64,000 bases of DNA from Gari tellinella (GCA_922989275.2 OV277856.1:56588858-56652857); one strand, 5' to 3'. Numbered from the stretch's first letter, positions 12,727-23,566 are shown. A program made the numbers and translations. The notes: generated by a model not told the origin, from the letters alone.

Positions 12727-12990
12727 TTAACCCATTTCCCCATAACCAGTTTCTAGTTTTGAAGATATATTTGAAGATATATTACCACTTTAAACAGGCT
12801 GAAAGTTAAGCAGAATGTGCCTTAAGGCACATTCTGCTTCACTTTCAGCCTGCTTTAAGCTACAATCTGCTAGAATATAGAAAATATTTCTGATGGTAAA
12901 TATTTATGTTTGTATAAATTGGAACTATTTACTTTAGTGCAGGAATAAATTAAAGGCGTAAAAATGCGTTTTTATGGGGTACAGGGTTAA
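12727..12990 (+). mobile_element. MITE family D, TTAA-flanked copy
   Basis: Seen: begins TTAACCCATTTCCCCATAA and ends TTATGGGGTACAGGGTTAA. Inside is a near-perfect palindrome (about 12790-12860) with arms CAGGCTGAAAGTTAAGCAG and CTGCTTCACTTTCAGCCTG around GTGCCTTAAGGCAC. TTAA target with CCC ends fits piggyBac-like non-autonomous elements. Unit 2 of the local duplication lacks it, giving an independent empty-site comparison. Confidence 0.85.
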
Positions 12991-13335
12991 TCTTAAATTA
13001 AAATTTTGTATAACGTTCTGTATTTGTTTGAACACGAAACGTTTATAGAATAAATGCACAGTTTGGTCAATATGATTTAAAATATTTAGATTGAAGTATT
13101 TCACCGAGTTTAATACGTCTGCACATGTTTTTTGTTGTTGCATCACGGGAAAATACTTTCATGTTTACATGATTGGTTTTTGAAGAATGGATTTTGGGTC
13201 TATTTTGTTTTGAGTGTAAACTGAGTATGAACTGATCTTGATAATTGATGAAGAACCACAAAAATATCAAATAAAATACACATTTACGACTCGCTGTAAC
13301 GACCTCCCTAAGGAAGACATGTGTCAGCCTATCCC

Positions 13336-13776
13336 ATTAATGCCTAAACAGTCTAACTTCGATATCTCGAACGCGCTTAACTCGACAATCCGATAGTTCG
13401 ACAAATGAACTGCATTGTTTCATACTCGGTTAGGTCGAACATACCCATATTTCAAAGTTAAAACGTGGCTAAGCCACGTTTTAACTTTGAAATACGGGTA
13501 TGTTCGATTTAACCGAGTTCGAGATATCGAAGTTCGACTGTATATTATCCTCAAAAGTAGACAGCAGCAAACAGTGAAGGTCCTTATGAGAGGCCGTGAT
13601 TGGTATCATCACCCGGCTATGTACTGTTTGCAATTTCATAAAACAAAAACCATCTGCTATATGGACAAACATTGTAGTATTTTTAGACAACCATTGCTTA
13701 TCTTTAACGAAATCCCCCAGCAAGGACATAGTGAGAGATCATGTCACTGTAATAACCAGGAATAAAGGGTTAAAGA
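13336..13776 (+). mobile_element. MITE family F copy interrupted by family B
   Basis: Seen: starts CCCATTAATGCCTA, is interrupted at 13349-13540 by a B element, resumes with CCTCAAAAGTAGACAGCA, carries a diverged hairpin core (13565-13632), and ends CAGGAATAAAGGGTTAA. The unit-2 homologue (15227-15477) is uninterrupted. Confidence 0.75.
13349..13540. mobile_element. MITE family B, nested in F
   Basis: Seen: outer ends CAGTCTAACTTCGATATCTC and its inverse (GAGATATCGAAGTTCGACTG). The centre is a long palindrome with arms around CAAAGTTAAAACGTGGCT-AAGCCACGTTTTAACTTTG. The right flank is TA; the matching unit-2 site reads GCCTACTTATTG, an unoccupied TA. The ends and target fit Tc1/mariner-type MITEs. 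Confidence 0.85.
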
Positions 13777-14867
13777 AAGATGAAGGTAAAAACAGACACT
13801 TCCACAAAAATTCCGCTTTACTTTTTTGTATTACTTAAAGCAATTTGCCTTAAGCGCTGAATGCAAGCTGTCTATTGTTTATTCGTTATAACTGGACTTC
13901 AACTTGCATACTCTTCTTTTGATTATGATTTTTTATTATTTGTTTCTATTTGTTCATATTGCCCAATCAAAGGAGGGAGAGGTTTGTTGCCCATCGTCAA
14001 AGCTTCGAAGCTTAGAATTGTTTTTGCTTTATAAGTTGACAGATTAATGTGTCTATCAATGAATGGAGAAATTAACCCTACTTGAAATCATGATATTTTA
14101 ACTTAACTATCTTACGACCAACAATGTCTTAAGATAAGTTTAAACCGCTATAGTCACTCTAAAGTAGACTCACTGATATTGTGCCATTTGCCTAACTTCA
14201 TTCTGCATTGCACGGAACAAGCATTATGTTCAAAGTTTGTATGTGAAGCGGACTCTTGGAGGTTTTATATTCACTTAAATTAATATTTGAAATCATTTCT
14301 GTGTATGTTTGAACACTACATGTTTATAGAATAAGTGCACAGATTGGTCAATACGATTTTAAATGTTTAGATTGAAGTATTTCACCGAGTTAAAAACGCC
14401 TGCACATGTTTTGTTTTTTTCGCATCACGGGTTAAATACGTTCATTCTTACTGGATTGGTTTTTGAATGTATTAAAATGTTTATACACATGTAGTGTAAA
14501 CGGATCTTGATAATCGGTAATAAAATATTGTGGTTTTCCAAATTAGTAAATAAAATAGGTACTTTGAAGTATTTGTTTTGCCTTTTGTTTGTATAGCTTA
14601 GAATATGCTAACCAAGAAATAAGTGATATTGTCTCTATGATAATTAGAACGAAGATATAATGCGCACGTATCACCAAAATACATGCGTCTTTAAAGCAAG
14701 GACACGACCATACCTTCAAATCTTGATGCGGCATCTATTTTTAAGAATATCTATATGATCATACTTTAAGAACTGTAGCTGACTAACGTAAATCGTACTG
14801 ATATTTTGCAGAAAACGTTGCCATATTTTGATTTGTCACATATTTCAATCCAATTATGCATATTGTC

Positions 14868-15057
14868 TACCAACGTAGACATAAGCAACACTGTAGACCC
14901 TAATGAGACACAGGAATGATCATCTGTGTTAACAAACACTGTAGTATCTTTAGACCACCCTTGATTATCTATAACGAAATCTTTCAGCAAGCACTTAGAG
15001 AGAGAGAGAGAGAGTCCGTCGCAGTATTCAAGAATAAATGGCATAAAAATGGGTTAA
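14868..15057 (+). mobile_element. MITE family F, diverged copy
   Basis: Seen: AACGTAGACATAAGCAACACTG, then a weak hairpin core (about 14885-14950), then GAAATCTTTCAGCAAGCAC and a right end AATGGGTTAA. A (GA)n run at about 14998-15014 sits in the right part. It is more diverged than the copies at 13336 and 15227. Confidence 0.6.
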
Positions 15058-15226
15058 AATCAATGGTCCCTGAACAAACATTTATTGTTGAAACAGATCT
15101 TAGCATATGACAGGACATAAATAAACGTGTATACGAATATATATGGCTTATATACTAAACTCTTTTGAAATAAAATATACATTTAAGACTGGCTGTAACG
15201 ACCCCCTACGGAAGACATGTGTCGGC

Positions 15227-15477
15227 CTAACCCATTAATGCCTACTTATTGTCCTTAAAAGTAGACAGCAACAAACAGTGTATGTTCTGATGAGAGGCCG
15301 CGTGCCGCGGTATCTCACGATCAGGCTATGCAATGTTTGCAATTTCATAACAAAATCTTCTGCTAAATGGACAGACACTGTTGCATCTTAAGACTGCTCT
15401 TGAATAGCCATAATAATGAAAGTCTCAGCAAGGACATAGGGAGAATTCATTGCAATATCCAGGAATAAATGGGTTAA
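15227..15477 (+). mobile_element. MITE family F, uninterrupted copy
   Basis: Seen: begins CTAACCCATTAATGCC (TTAA decayed to CTAA), carries a hairpin core at 15268-15348 with stem GAGAGGCCGCG...CGCGGTATCTC, and ends AGGAATAAATGGGTTAA. It is the intact counterpart of the interrupted copy at 13336-13776. Confidence 0.75.
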
Positions 15478-15740
15478 AGAAAGATGAAGGTAAAACAGAA
15501 AACGCCACAAAAATCCGCTTTCATGTTATTTGAAGTAATTTGCCTTTAATGCTGAAAGCAAACTGTCTTTTGATTTGTCGTTATAACTAGATTTCAACAT
15601 GCATACTCTTTTTTGATATTGATTTTCTTCTTCTTTTTGTTAATATTGGCCAATCAAAGGAGGGAGAGGTTTGTTGCCCATCGTCAAAGCTTCGAAGCTT
15701 AGAATTGTTTTTGCTTTATAAGTTGACAGATTAATGTTTC

Positions 15741-16088
15741 TGTGTTAACAGCTGCAAGCTTCATGTTTATATAGTCGTCTATTGAATGATAATAGCTGTG
15801 TTGTTTTGAACTGGCTTCCAATATTTTGCCTTTTGCAACGGTTGCAAAATGACACCTTTTAACGGTGTTAATTGCAAGATATTGCAATTTTCAAGGAAAG
15901 AAATTAATATACGTTTAGTTAGTCTGTAGAAATGTGAAATTTGCTATATCAAAAACGTTTAGCCTACCAGCAGACTTAAAAAGGTTAACGACAGTATTTA
16001 TCCCGAAAGCTATTCTTATATTTTACCTTACAGGTAACGGTTACCTAACCCAGTGTGTACAATACGCAATAAATGCAGTATTGTAAGC
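15741..16088. other. No feature recognised
   Basis: About 350 bp; TTTGCAACGGTTGCAAAATG makes a short local palindrome at about 15832. No gene or transposon ends are visible. Confidence 0.4.
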
Positions 16089-16338
16089 TACAGTGGAGAA
16101 TCTGTTATTCTTTCCCAATAAACGCGTTTACGCTAAAACTATTTTTTGCAGTGCAAACAGTTTGGAGCCAGATCAGACGCCGGGTAACCCGGCGTCTGAC
16201 CAGGCTCCAAACTGTTTGCCACCAAGATAAACATGAATTATCAGAATTGTCCAAACGTTGTTCTTTTCTACGTTTTAGTGCTTTGCGTTTGCGTTCGTTT
16301 GCGTTTAAACGGGAAAGAATAACAGATTCTCCACTGTA
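16089..16338 (-). mobile_element. MITE family A, full-length copy, inverted
   Basis: Seen: exactly 250 bp with TA flanks. Left end TACAGTGGAGAATCTGTT, right end AACAGATTCTCCACTGTA. The order of internal motifs is reversed relative to the copy at 12176 (AATAAACGCG first, GCGTTTAAACGGG last). The hairpin core is intact. Confidence 0.9.
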
Positions 16339-16786
16339 AATGCTGACTTGTTTAGAAACTATTTTAGCCTTTCGCAAACGTGTTCCAATGGCTTTGAAAG
16401 GGACGATGGAAAACGTTTTTCCCAAACTGTCGACATATTCTCTTTCAACCCATAGGAGAGTTTCATCCACCCAATGCCAAAATGTTACTATTTGGCTTAC
16501 ATGAACTAACTATTGATAATAGTGTGTTTTCAACCTATCTTGTACATTATGCAATGCTATAGTCATCTGTTGTATTTGAAGCATCACAGTAAGTAAACAT
16601 CGAACATAACCGTACATACATAATGAACCATAGGATTTGTATTCAAGCGTATGCGATCCAATAAATCAGTTGTACTATCGCTCAAGAAACTGATTACTTT
16701 ATTAAAAGTTTTTTTCTCATTAAAATAAGCGGTCTTTAGTACGAGGAGTTTCTAGCTCCAATTTAAGTAAGGCATAAACCCTAATG
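16339..16786. other. Unassigned; one coding-like stretch on minus strand
   Basis: The minus-strand frame at about 16348-16505 is open and non-repetitive in composition, reading ...WVDETLLWVEREYVDSLGK... then FSIVPFKAIGTRL. No family is recognised, no convincing splice sites are visible, and a family A element abuts it at 16338. It could be an exon relic or chance. Confidence 0.25.
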
Positions 16787-17204
16787 CAGTAAAAATTCTC
16801 TATAACGACCACTCAATTTTGTTAATTACAGTGGAGAATCTGTTATTCTTTCCCGTTTAAACGCAATCGTACGCAAACGCAAAGCACTAAAACGTAGAAA
16901 AGAACAACTTTTGGACAATTATGATAATTCTTGTTTATCTTGGTGGCAAACAGTTTGGAGCCTGATCAGACGCCGGGTTACCCGGCGTCTGATCTGGCTC
17001 CAAACTGTTTGCACTGCAAATAATAGTTTTAGCGTAAACGCGTTTATTGGGAAAGAATAACAGATTCTCCACTGTATCAGGTTTTCAAGGCAGGTTACTG
17101 CTTAAAGCAAGGTGAAAGTTAAACAGAAATCTCATTTAGAAGCTTTCTGTTTTACATTCAACTTTAACCTACTTTTTAGTGGTCGTAATAGAAAGATATT
17201 ACTG
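16787..17204. mobile_element. MITE family N copy with nested A
   Basis: Seen: ends CAGTAAAAATTCTCTATAACG and the inverse of CAGTAATATCTTTCTATTACG, both continuing ACGACCACT inward. TA follows the right end. A complete family A element (16827-17076) sits inside, and a worn D-type palindrome (AAAGCAAGGTGAAAGTTAAAC...) lies at 17100-17176. A further N end remnant lies near 20125-20157. Confidence 0.7.
16827..17076 (+). mobile_element. MITE family A, full-length copy nested in N
   Basis: Seen: 250 bp, TA flanks, intact terminal repeats and hairpin core (CAAACAGTTTGGAGCC...GGCTCCAAACTGTTTG). It lies within family N, so it is younger than that insertion. Confidence 0.9.
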
Positions 17205-17248
17205 TAGTTGTTTCATGCGTAGCACTGTAATGACATCACCCTTCACGC

Positions 17249-17498
17249 TACAGTGGAGAATCTGTTATTCTTTCCCGTTTAAACGCAAACGTACGCAAAC
17301 GCAAAGCACTAAAACGTAGAAAAGAACAACTTTTGGACAATTCTGATAATTCTTGTTAATCTTGGTGGCAATCAGTTTGGAGCCTGATCAGACGCCGGGT
17401 TACCCGGCGTCTGATCTGGCTCCAAACTGTTTGAACTGCAAATAATAGTTTTAGCGTAAACGCGTTTATTGGGAAAGAATAACAGATTCTCCACTGTA
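17249..17498 (+). mobile_element. MITE family A, full-length copy
   Basis: Seen: 250 bp, TA flanks, intact ends. It lies 172 bp after the preceding copy in the same orientation. The left hairpin arm has CAATCAGTTTGG instead of CAAACAGTTTGG. The copy at 21618 shares that variant, suggesting the two are sister copies. Confidence 0.9.
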
Positions 17499-18163
17499 CG
17501 AACACATGTGCTATAATTGTGGCGAATAGTTTTGATCCACATGAAGCATAACTCTTCGTCTCACTTGGATGCAAAACCGTTTGGCACCATGGTGAAATTT
17601 TGTTGAAGACGACAAATACGTAAAGTGCTAAGGTTAAATAAATAAAACGTGGTAGATCTACATATTCGTATCGAAGATTGTCAATGCTCAAAAATGAAAC
17701 TTAGCCAAATGGTAAAATGAATTCAAATGGATAAAAATGTAGTAAAAATGATATGCCACCGAAATGAATTCGCATAAATATAACCAAGAGGCACTGAGAG
17801 CTTTGTACTATACTTTCAATTTAGCTAATAAAAGTGTCAATCAAAACTAACAATAAGCGAGTCAGGCTACAATGTCTTCTGTGAAATTCATTGTAAGTTG
17901 TTTTAAAAGCAAATAAGTATAAAAACCGCTTAGAGAGAATGAAAGCCAGATTTGGCCACAAAGGTTTGATTTTACTTTTGTAAATTAATGCCAGGTGCCT
18001 ATATGAACACGTAAACAATTTATATTCCTCAAGCTAAGTTTAGGTCAATACTATACCTTTCACGACTTTTGCACAATTATATCACATTTTTTATCGTGAA
18101 CTCTTTTTTTTAATGTCAATTTGTCATCTGGTATTTAGAAACGACAGCTGCAAACAATATAAA
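17499..18163. other. Mostly unassigned
   Basis: A worn hairpin-core remnant (about 17521-17582, GTTTTGATCC...GGATGCAAAACCGTTTG) is the only repeat visible. No gene is supported. Confidence 0.4.
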
Positions 18164-18569
18164 TACAGTCGAAGCTCGATAACTCAAGCTCGTTTTACCA
18201 GAATTTCAAAGAAAAATGTTGATTAGCTACGTGTTAGCTTTAACCCTTATCGTGCTGAGCGCGACCTGGTCGGTGTTTTTTTGCAAACAGTTTTGATCCA
18301 GATTAGACGCCGCGTAACGCGGCGTCTAATCTGAATCCAAACTGTTTGACACAAATTTTCAACTTGTCTACAGTGTTTAAATACGGTAGCTTAAAAAGAT
18401 ATTTGATTTTTTTTCAGATGATAAATTTGAAGTAGACGACAGTTCAGAATGATAATGTTTTAACGTACGAGTATGCTCAACTTTTATGAGCTCGAGTTAT
18501 AACTGTTGAGTAATAAAAATATGAGGAAGTTACACTGATGAGAGCTCGGGATATCGAGATTCGGCTGTA
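18164..18569. mobile_element. Family B-like element carrying an E-like insert
   Basis: Seen: TA then CAGTCGAAGCTCGATAAC at the left, and GGGATATCGAGATTCGGCTG then TA at the right, inverted and related to family B ends. Inside, from TTAACCCTTATCGTGC (18240), lies an E-type segment with a near-perfect hairpin core at 18284-18352 (AGATTAGACGCCGCG/CGCGGCGTCTAATCT). Confidence 0.65.
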
Positions 18570-18771
18570 TATTAACTAGATTGCTGAAAGGCTGTTAATA
18601 TTTTGCTTGCTTAATGCATTAAAACTCGCAGAATTTTTTTTATATTTAACACATTATGCATTTCCAATTGTTATTTCTTTATATGTACATAAACTCGTAC
18701 AGAGGTAACTCGAATATGTTAACCACGTGCGAATAGTTTAGGCCCAGACGAGAGGGCATCCGAATGTATCT

Positions 18772-19021
18772 TACAGTGGAGAATCTGTTATTCTTTCCCG
18801 TTTAAACGCAAACGTACGCAAACGCAAAGCACTAAAACGTAGAAAAGTACAACTTTTGGACAATTCTTATAATTTATGTTTATCTTGGTGGCAAACAGTT
18901 TGGAGCCTGATCAGACGCCGGGTTACCCGGCGTCTGATCTGGCTCCAAACTGTTTGCACTGCAAAAAATAGTTTTAGCGTAAACGCGTTTATTGGGAAAG
19001 AATAACGTTTTCTCCACTGTA
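18772..19021 (+). mobile_element. MITE family A, full-length copy with variant right end
   Basis: Seen: 250 bp and TA flanks, but the right inverted repeat reads AATAACGTTTTCTCCACTG instead of AATAACAGATTCTCCACTG. The same AACGTT-type end is found at the left of the copy at 27099 and in the worn copy at 26084, marking a subfamily. Confidence 0.9.
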
Positions 19022-19837
19022 CGACTAGGGTTTATACTGTTTGTCATATTTTTCTTTTTATCAAAGTTTTAAAAAGACCATTTGTTTGAAATTCAACAAT
19101 GTAAACGTACCACTTAATTGTGTTCGATCATATGAAAGCATTGTTATCTTTTAGAACATTATGGCAATTTACCACAGAGTGAAAACAACGCAGAAACAGT
19201 AGTATGCATTACTTTGTTCTGCATTAAACCGTCACTAAGCCTTGCCCAAAAGCATGTTTTGTTTTGTTTTTGCCATGAAGACTGACTACTAGTATATACT
19301 TTATAAAATATTTTCATTCAGTTACACTTTTTTTTATGTACATTATCGAATGTAAGCATTTATTTATCGAAACCATATATATTATATTATTTACATGCTT
19401 AAGATTATTTTTCTTTATGTTGGTTAATTCTTATGTCTGTTGTTAATTATTTGTATATCTTTATAATATTATTGAAAGATGTTACCTTTAATCAACATTT
19501 TGGTAAATATATTGCAACAGTGTAGACCAATATCAGTCGTCGTGTCGGATGAATGTTAATGATCTACACTGTCAGTCACTTTTAATCTGAATAAATTTTA
19601 ATAACAATGAAACAATGAAGACCCTGGACAAATACAGCGGATCTTATGCGGTAAATAGAAATTTTCTACGACCTTTGCAAATTCAGAACCAGGTTTTGTA
19701 ACAAAGTCCGTCATTTTCTATTACTCATGGCCTTTAACTCTTATGAAGCGCAATTCTAAACTGGTTCTTCCATTTTCGGACGAGTGTCCAGTTTCCATTG
19801 GCTGTTCAGGGTTTTACTAAAACAAGACTTAATACTA
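19022..19837. other. Mostly unassigned
   Basis: One weak hairpin at about 19518-19572 (CAGTGTAGACC...GATCTACACTG). No gene or clear transposon ends. Confidence 0.4.
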
Positions 19838-19905
19838 TAGCAAACAGTACAGATCATCATCAGATCATCATCAATCCCTCTGGTTTTGGTCTTCACTGTT
19901 TGCTA
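19838..19905. repeat. Diverged hairpin core
   Basis: Seen: TAGCAAACAGTACAGATCATC at the left, then a duplicated AGATCATCATC, and CTTCACTGTTTGCTA at the right. The outer arms pair; the inner stem is largely lost. Confidence 0.5.
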
Positions 19906-20353
19906 TGGATGAATACAACCTGTATCCGCACTTTAATGGTTGAAGACCATGCAGGATGAATAGCTTCTACTTCTTACTGATGGTCGCCTACTTTTTCAGA
20001 TATCCTTCAAATCAACGCTCGATTCTCTCCATGAAAAGTTTCCAGATCTTCTCCCTCAGCAAGGTAAGATATATATGGAGCACCCTCTGCCACCTGTTTG
20101 TACAATCAATTAGCGTTCGTTTTAGTGGTCGTAATAGAGGGGTTTCACTGTACTTGTGTAGTATAATCATATACTTTGTCAATCACTCATTGCAAACAGT
20201 ACATATCCAGATAAGCTGGAACAAGACCTAAATTATACACATTTTTATTTTGTTCTTTAACTCATTCATCATTGAAACGTTAGTTGCCCAATTGATTCTA
20301 TAGTCCGTTTGTTATTGTTTATGGTTGTTTTTACAATTTACTGCTAAATGGTA

Positions 20354-20419
20354 ATCAGAACAGACCCTGAGCAGAGGGGCCCTTAAGGATCCATCTGATC
20401 TGGGTATACACTGTTTGCT
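20354..20419. repeat. Diverged hairpin core in a K-like context
   Basis: Seen: AGAACAGACCCTGAGCAGAGGGGCCC at the left and GGATCCATCTGATCTGGG then ACACTGTTTGC at the right. The surrounding sequence resembles family K. TAGTGGTCGTAATAGAGGGG near 20130 is a family N end remnant. Confidence 0.5.
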
Positions 20420-20535
20420 AAGGATACATGTACTCCTATACATACAGTTGACAACAATGGCCTATTGCGCTGTGTTCCGATTTAGGCCCGCAACCTTAAT
20501 GTATACTCCTGGCAATCATTCACCAAACTTAACTA

Positions 20536-21456
20536 TACTCAACAAAAAAGTTAAGGAATTTATTTGATTAGATCCATTTCTTTGCTTGAAAGAAATATTT
20601 CCTTTAAGTTGGTATCACTTATATCCTCGCTGTAGCATTGTTTCAAGTAACCTAAGGGTCAAGGTCATTTTTTCACAAAATAAGTGTTTACATTAGTGTT
20701 ATTTAAAACACTCGAATAAGCTTTGAAGATCAGTGAAAAGTACATAAAAATAAGGTCAAAGGCGCTTACTGGACATGTCTCCCATTTTAACATGGATAGG
20801 ATATTCTAAGACAGAGGGTCCGCAGAGTATTGACAAAAAGAAACCTCAAGGCTCATGCGACAGCTCTGCAGAGGAAATTGAGGCTGATTAATCAGCATAA
20901 TTTCGCCATAACTTCTTCAATTGTTCATCTATAATCTTCATTTTTGGTATGCATGTTCATCGTAATATTGCCTATCCAGGCATATCAAAACATTGAACCA
21001 AATGATATTAACATTGACCTTACACCTAATCTGACTAAATTTTCAATGATCTTCAAAACAACAGACGAGCGATGAAACTTGCATGCATGCTCTTGTTTGA
21101 ATATTCTCATCGCCCATGCGTGACGATGCTAATGGGAGAATAGACATACGTTAATGTCATTATACATTCAAAAGAACTGAATTTCTCTTTATAAAAAACC
21201 ACGACTCATTCATGTGTTTTGCATAACAAGAGGGATTACTCTGTAGACACTAATTTTGTGAAAAATGACTTTGACCCTTAGGTAACTTGAAACAGTGCTA
21301 CAGCAAGGATATAAGTGATATCAAACTAAAGGAAACATTTTTTTTCAAGCAATGACATGTATTTAGGCAAATGAATACAAAAAATGATAATGGTTAGTTT
21401 CGGTGTACTTTTGAGCGATGATTTTCTGAAAATTCCTTAACTTTTTTTGTTGAGTA
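20536..21456. mobile_element. Non-autonomous transposon with long terminal inverted repeats
   Basis: Seen: TA-flanked ends, TACTCAACAAAAAAGTTAAGG at the left and its inverse at the right. The inverted similarity extends about 180 bp inward: left TATCACTTATATCCTCGCTGTAGCA..., right the inverse of TATCACTTATATCCTTGCTGTAGCA.... The ~560-bp centre has no usable ORF. TA target and length fit a Tc1/mariner-type deletion derivative. The right copy ends at 21456, 54 bp before the next hairpin core. Confidence 0.8.
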
Positions 21457-21509
21457 TATTTCCATCGTTTGCAACAGTTTTTGTCTGCTACTGTTCTAAA
21501 AAATATTTT

Positions 21510-21574
21510 CAAACAGTTTGGATCTCGATGAGCACCGAGCTACGCGGCGTTTTAACATGCTCCAAACTGTTTGC
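21510..21574. repeat. Hairpin core, solitary and diverged
   Basis: Seen: TCAAACAGTTTGGATC...GCTCCAAACTGTTTGCA, with an inner stem degraded to ACCGAGCTACGCGGCG. No surrounding transposon ends recognised. Confidence 0.65.
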
Positions 21575-21617
21575 AAAGATTATCATGTCATCACCGGTTT
21601 TGTGCGCAGAGCTTACT

Positions 21618-21867
21618 TACAGTGGAGAATCTGTTATTCTTTCCCGTTTAAACGCAAACGTACGCAAACGCAAAGCACTAAAACGTAGAAAATAACAACT
21701 TTTGGACAATTCTGATAATTCTTGTTAATCTTGGTGGCAATCAGTTTGGAGCCTGATCAGACGCCGGGTTACCCGGCGTCTGATCTGGCTCCAAACTGTT
21801 TGCACTGCAAATAATAGTTTTAGCGTAAACGCGTTTATTGGGAAAGAATAACAGATTCTCCACTGTA
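21618..21867 (+). mobile_element. MITE family A, full-length copy
   Basis: Seen: 250 bp, TA flanks, intact ends; shares the CAATCAGTTTGG arm variant and TTGTTAATCTTGG with the copy at 17249. Confidence 0.9.
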
Positions 21868-22080
21868 CAGCATTGTGGGTTGTTTTTCAGGACACCTTCA
21901 TTACTTGATGGAAGAAAACGATTCCGCCATGATTTTACCTGAAGAATACCTAGATATGTACCAGAAGCCATTTGATGTCGTCCTCGAAAGTGGTTGGTAG
22001 ATTTACAAAATGTTAACCATTCTCTTGTTCTAATATCGTTTTCTTTAAACCATCTATGCCTATGTCCCATAAAGGGACAT

Positions 22081-22235
22081 AGGCAAATAGTACAGACTCA
22101 GATCAGACGCCGCATAATGCGGTGTCTGATCTGAGTCTACACTGGTTGCTGATAGGGATTTCAATATAAAACAAAGCGAAAATGAAAATTTAGACGAGAC
22201 ACCCCTTAGATAAAAATTGACTTATCCAATATTAA
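22081..22235 (-). mobile_element. MITE family G copy, with intact hairpin
   Basis: Seen: GGCAAATAGTACAGACTCAGATCAGACGCC at the left and its partner GGTGTCTGATCTGAGTC at the right (22083-22150), then CTGATAGGGATTTCAATATAAAAC. This is the inverse of the motif beside the copy at 11985. Confidence 0.6.
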
Positions 22236-22237
22236 TT

Positions 22238-22300
22238 ATTATTATTATACCAGATTTATATAGTGCTCTTTTCACACAGGAGTTGTGCAATATATAAACA
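22238..22300 (-). repeat. Fragment of a (TAA)n-tailed retroposon
   Basis: Seen: (ATT)n followed by ATACCAGATTTATATAGTGCTCTTTTCACACAGG. It is the inverse of the 3-prime end at 40745-40820 (AAGAGCGCTATATAAATCTGGTAT(AAT)n). A GCGCTATATAAAT tail with a short repeat is typical of SINE/LINE 3-prime ends in many animals. Confidence 0.55.
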
Positions 22301-22486
22301 TAAACGAATCGACTGGGCGCAATTGGGCTAATTTTGTTTTTGATTGAGTACAGTTTCAACTTGAGTTTGATGTACATTCGAATCTCAATACCTCAAACTC
22401 GTTAAAAGTAGACATATCGCAGATTTCTCCGACAAAACGTGTAGGTTCCGATCTGACGCCGCTGGCGGCTCGAGTCTAACCATAGT

Positions 22487-22750
22487 ATTCCATTACCCCA
22501 TAGCATATTTCTAGATTTGAAGTCAGGTGACTACTTAAAGCAGGTTGAAAGTAAAGCAGAATTCGCCTTAAAGAACATTCTGTTTTACTTAAGGCGCATT
22601 CCGCTTTATCTTCCGTTGTAAACTATCATCTGCTTGGATATAGAAAGTGTTTCTTAGGATACATATTTATGGCAGAGAGAAAATTGAACTACTTTCTTAG
22701 TTGGGGAATAAATTAAATGCGTAAAAGAGTGATGCTTTTTAGTAAGGGGC
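22487..22750 (+). mobile_element. MITE family D, diverged copy
   Basis: Seen: CATTACCCCATAGCATATTTCTAG at the left, the AAAGCAGGTTGAAAGTAAAGCAG palindrome (22533-22625) with a disturbed centre, TGGGGAATAAATTAAATGCG, and TAGTAAGGGGCATTCA at the right. Ends have decayed from TTAACCC. Confidence 0.65.
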
Positions 22751-22797
22751 ATTCAATGTTGGCATGTTTTTCTTTCATAACTTCTCAAACATAACCA

Positions 22798-23020
22798 ATT
22801 AACCCTTTGACTGCTGATCGCGTCTTAACTGTTTTTGCAAACAGTTTGAATCCAGACCAGCCGCCGCGTAACGCAGCGTCTGCTCTGCATTCAAACTGTT
22901 TGATACTCATATTTAGGTTTCTTTACTTCAAAAATGTATTTATCTAAATTTATCAAATTTTGCAGAGGACAATTTCAAAGCAGACGATATGACTCCGTTA
23001 GCTTAGTTCATTTCGTTCCT
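22798..23020. mobile_element. MITE family E-like copy
   Basis: Seen: TTAACCCTTTGACTGCTGATCGCG, then a hairpin core at 22838-22902 (TTTGCAAACAGTTTGAATCC...GCATTCAAACTGTTTGA), then TTTAGGTTTCTTTACTTC. The right end is unclear (about 23000-23020). 23021-23350 holds nothing recognisable. Confidence 0.6.
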
Positions 23021-23351
23021 CCTGGCGTTTGACAATAGACTTTCTACTGAAAGAGTAAAAACCGGCAAAAGTCACGAACAACGTTCTTCTTTTACTTTCA
23101 GAGCTGGTTTGGCCATTACCGACAAAGTTATTCCCATACAACTGACAACATGCCAAATGTTTGAAGAGAACCATTTTTCTGGAACGTTTATTTTGACAGA
23201 AACATGATATAATTACTCACGTGTATCAGTGTTAAGAACGTTGTAAATCTTCTGGAAGAGCTCGTGAATTTTGTGACGTAACAATGCGCATAATACAATA
23301 ATATTTATTAAAATACAGTAATGAAACTCTACTTTTTTTAAATAGAAATCC

Positions 23352-23566
23352 GCGTCTATGCACTGACAAGTGTCCATTTTAAACAGACTGAAAGTAAAGC
23401 AGAATGCGCCGTAATGAGCATTCTTTTTACTTAAGACGCATTCCGCTTTATCTTCTGCTGTAAACTATCATCTGCTTGGATATAGAAAATAGGAAGCATA
23501 TTCATGATAGGAAGAAAATGGAACTATTTTCTTCGTTGGGAAATAAATTAGATGCGTAAAGATAGA
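23352..23566 (+). mobile_element. MITE family D, truncated on the right
   Basis: Seen: AACAGACTGAAAGTAAAGCAG and the rest of the D palindrome (23379-23467), then TTGGGAAATAAATTAGATGCGTAAAGAT. It stops abruptly where the inverted-repeat element at 23567 begins. The expected TATGGGGTAAAGGGTTAA end is missing. Confidence 0.6.

Larger units (their letters stand above)
12640..15740 (+). repeat. Tandem segmental duplication, two ~1.4-1.7 kb units
   Basis: Seen: unit 1 (about 12640-14050) and unit 2 (about 14055-15740) share motifs in the same order: AATTAACCCT(A/T)CTTGAAATC, TTTATAGAATAA(A/G)TGCACAG, TTGAAGTATTTCACCGAGTT, GGAAGACATGTGTC, the family F element, GAAAGATGAAGGTAAAA, and a long near-identical stretch from CAATCAAAGGAGGGAGAGG to TTGACAGATTAATG. 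Unit 1 alone carries the D element (12727-12990) and the B element (13349-13540). Unit 2 has the empty sites and some unique sequence (about 14100-14270). The duplication therefore predates both insertions. No coding sequence is recognisable in either unit. Confidence 0.85.

Noticed and set aside
12790..12860. Strong palindromes considered as bacterial-type intrinsic terminators or riboswitches
   Set aside because: The context is eukaryotic, they lie inside MITEs with defined ends, and no T-tract or gene end follows them.
21868..22075. Minus-strand frame reading FKENDIRTREWLTFCKS and ending near a CAG|GTAAAA donor-like site
   Set aside because: No recognisable domain, no partner exon or acceptor, and part of the frame is family A sequence. 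Kept only as a note.
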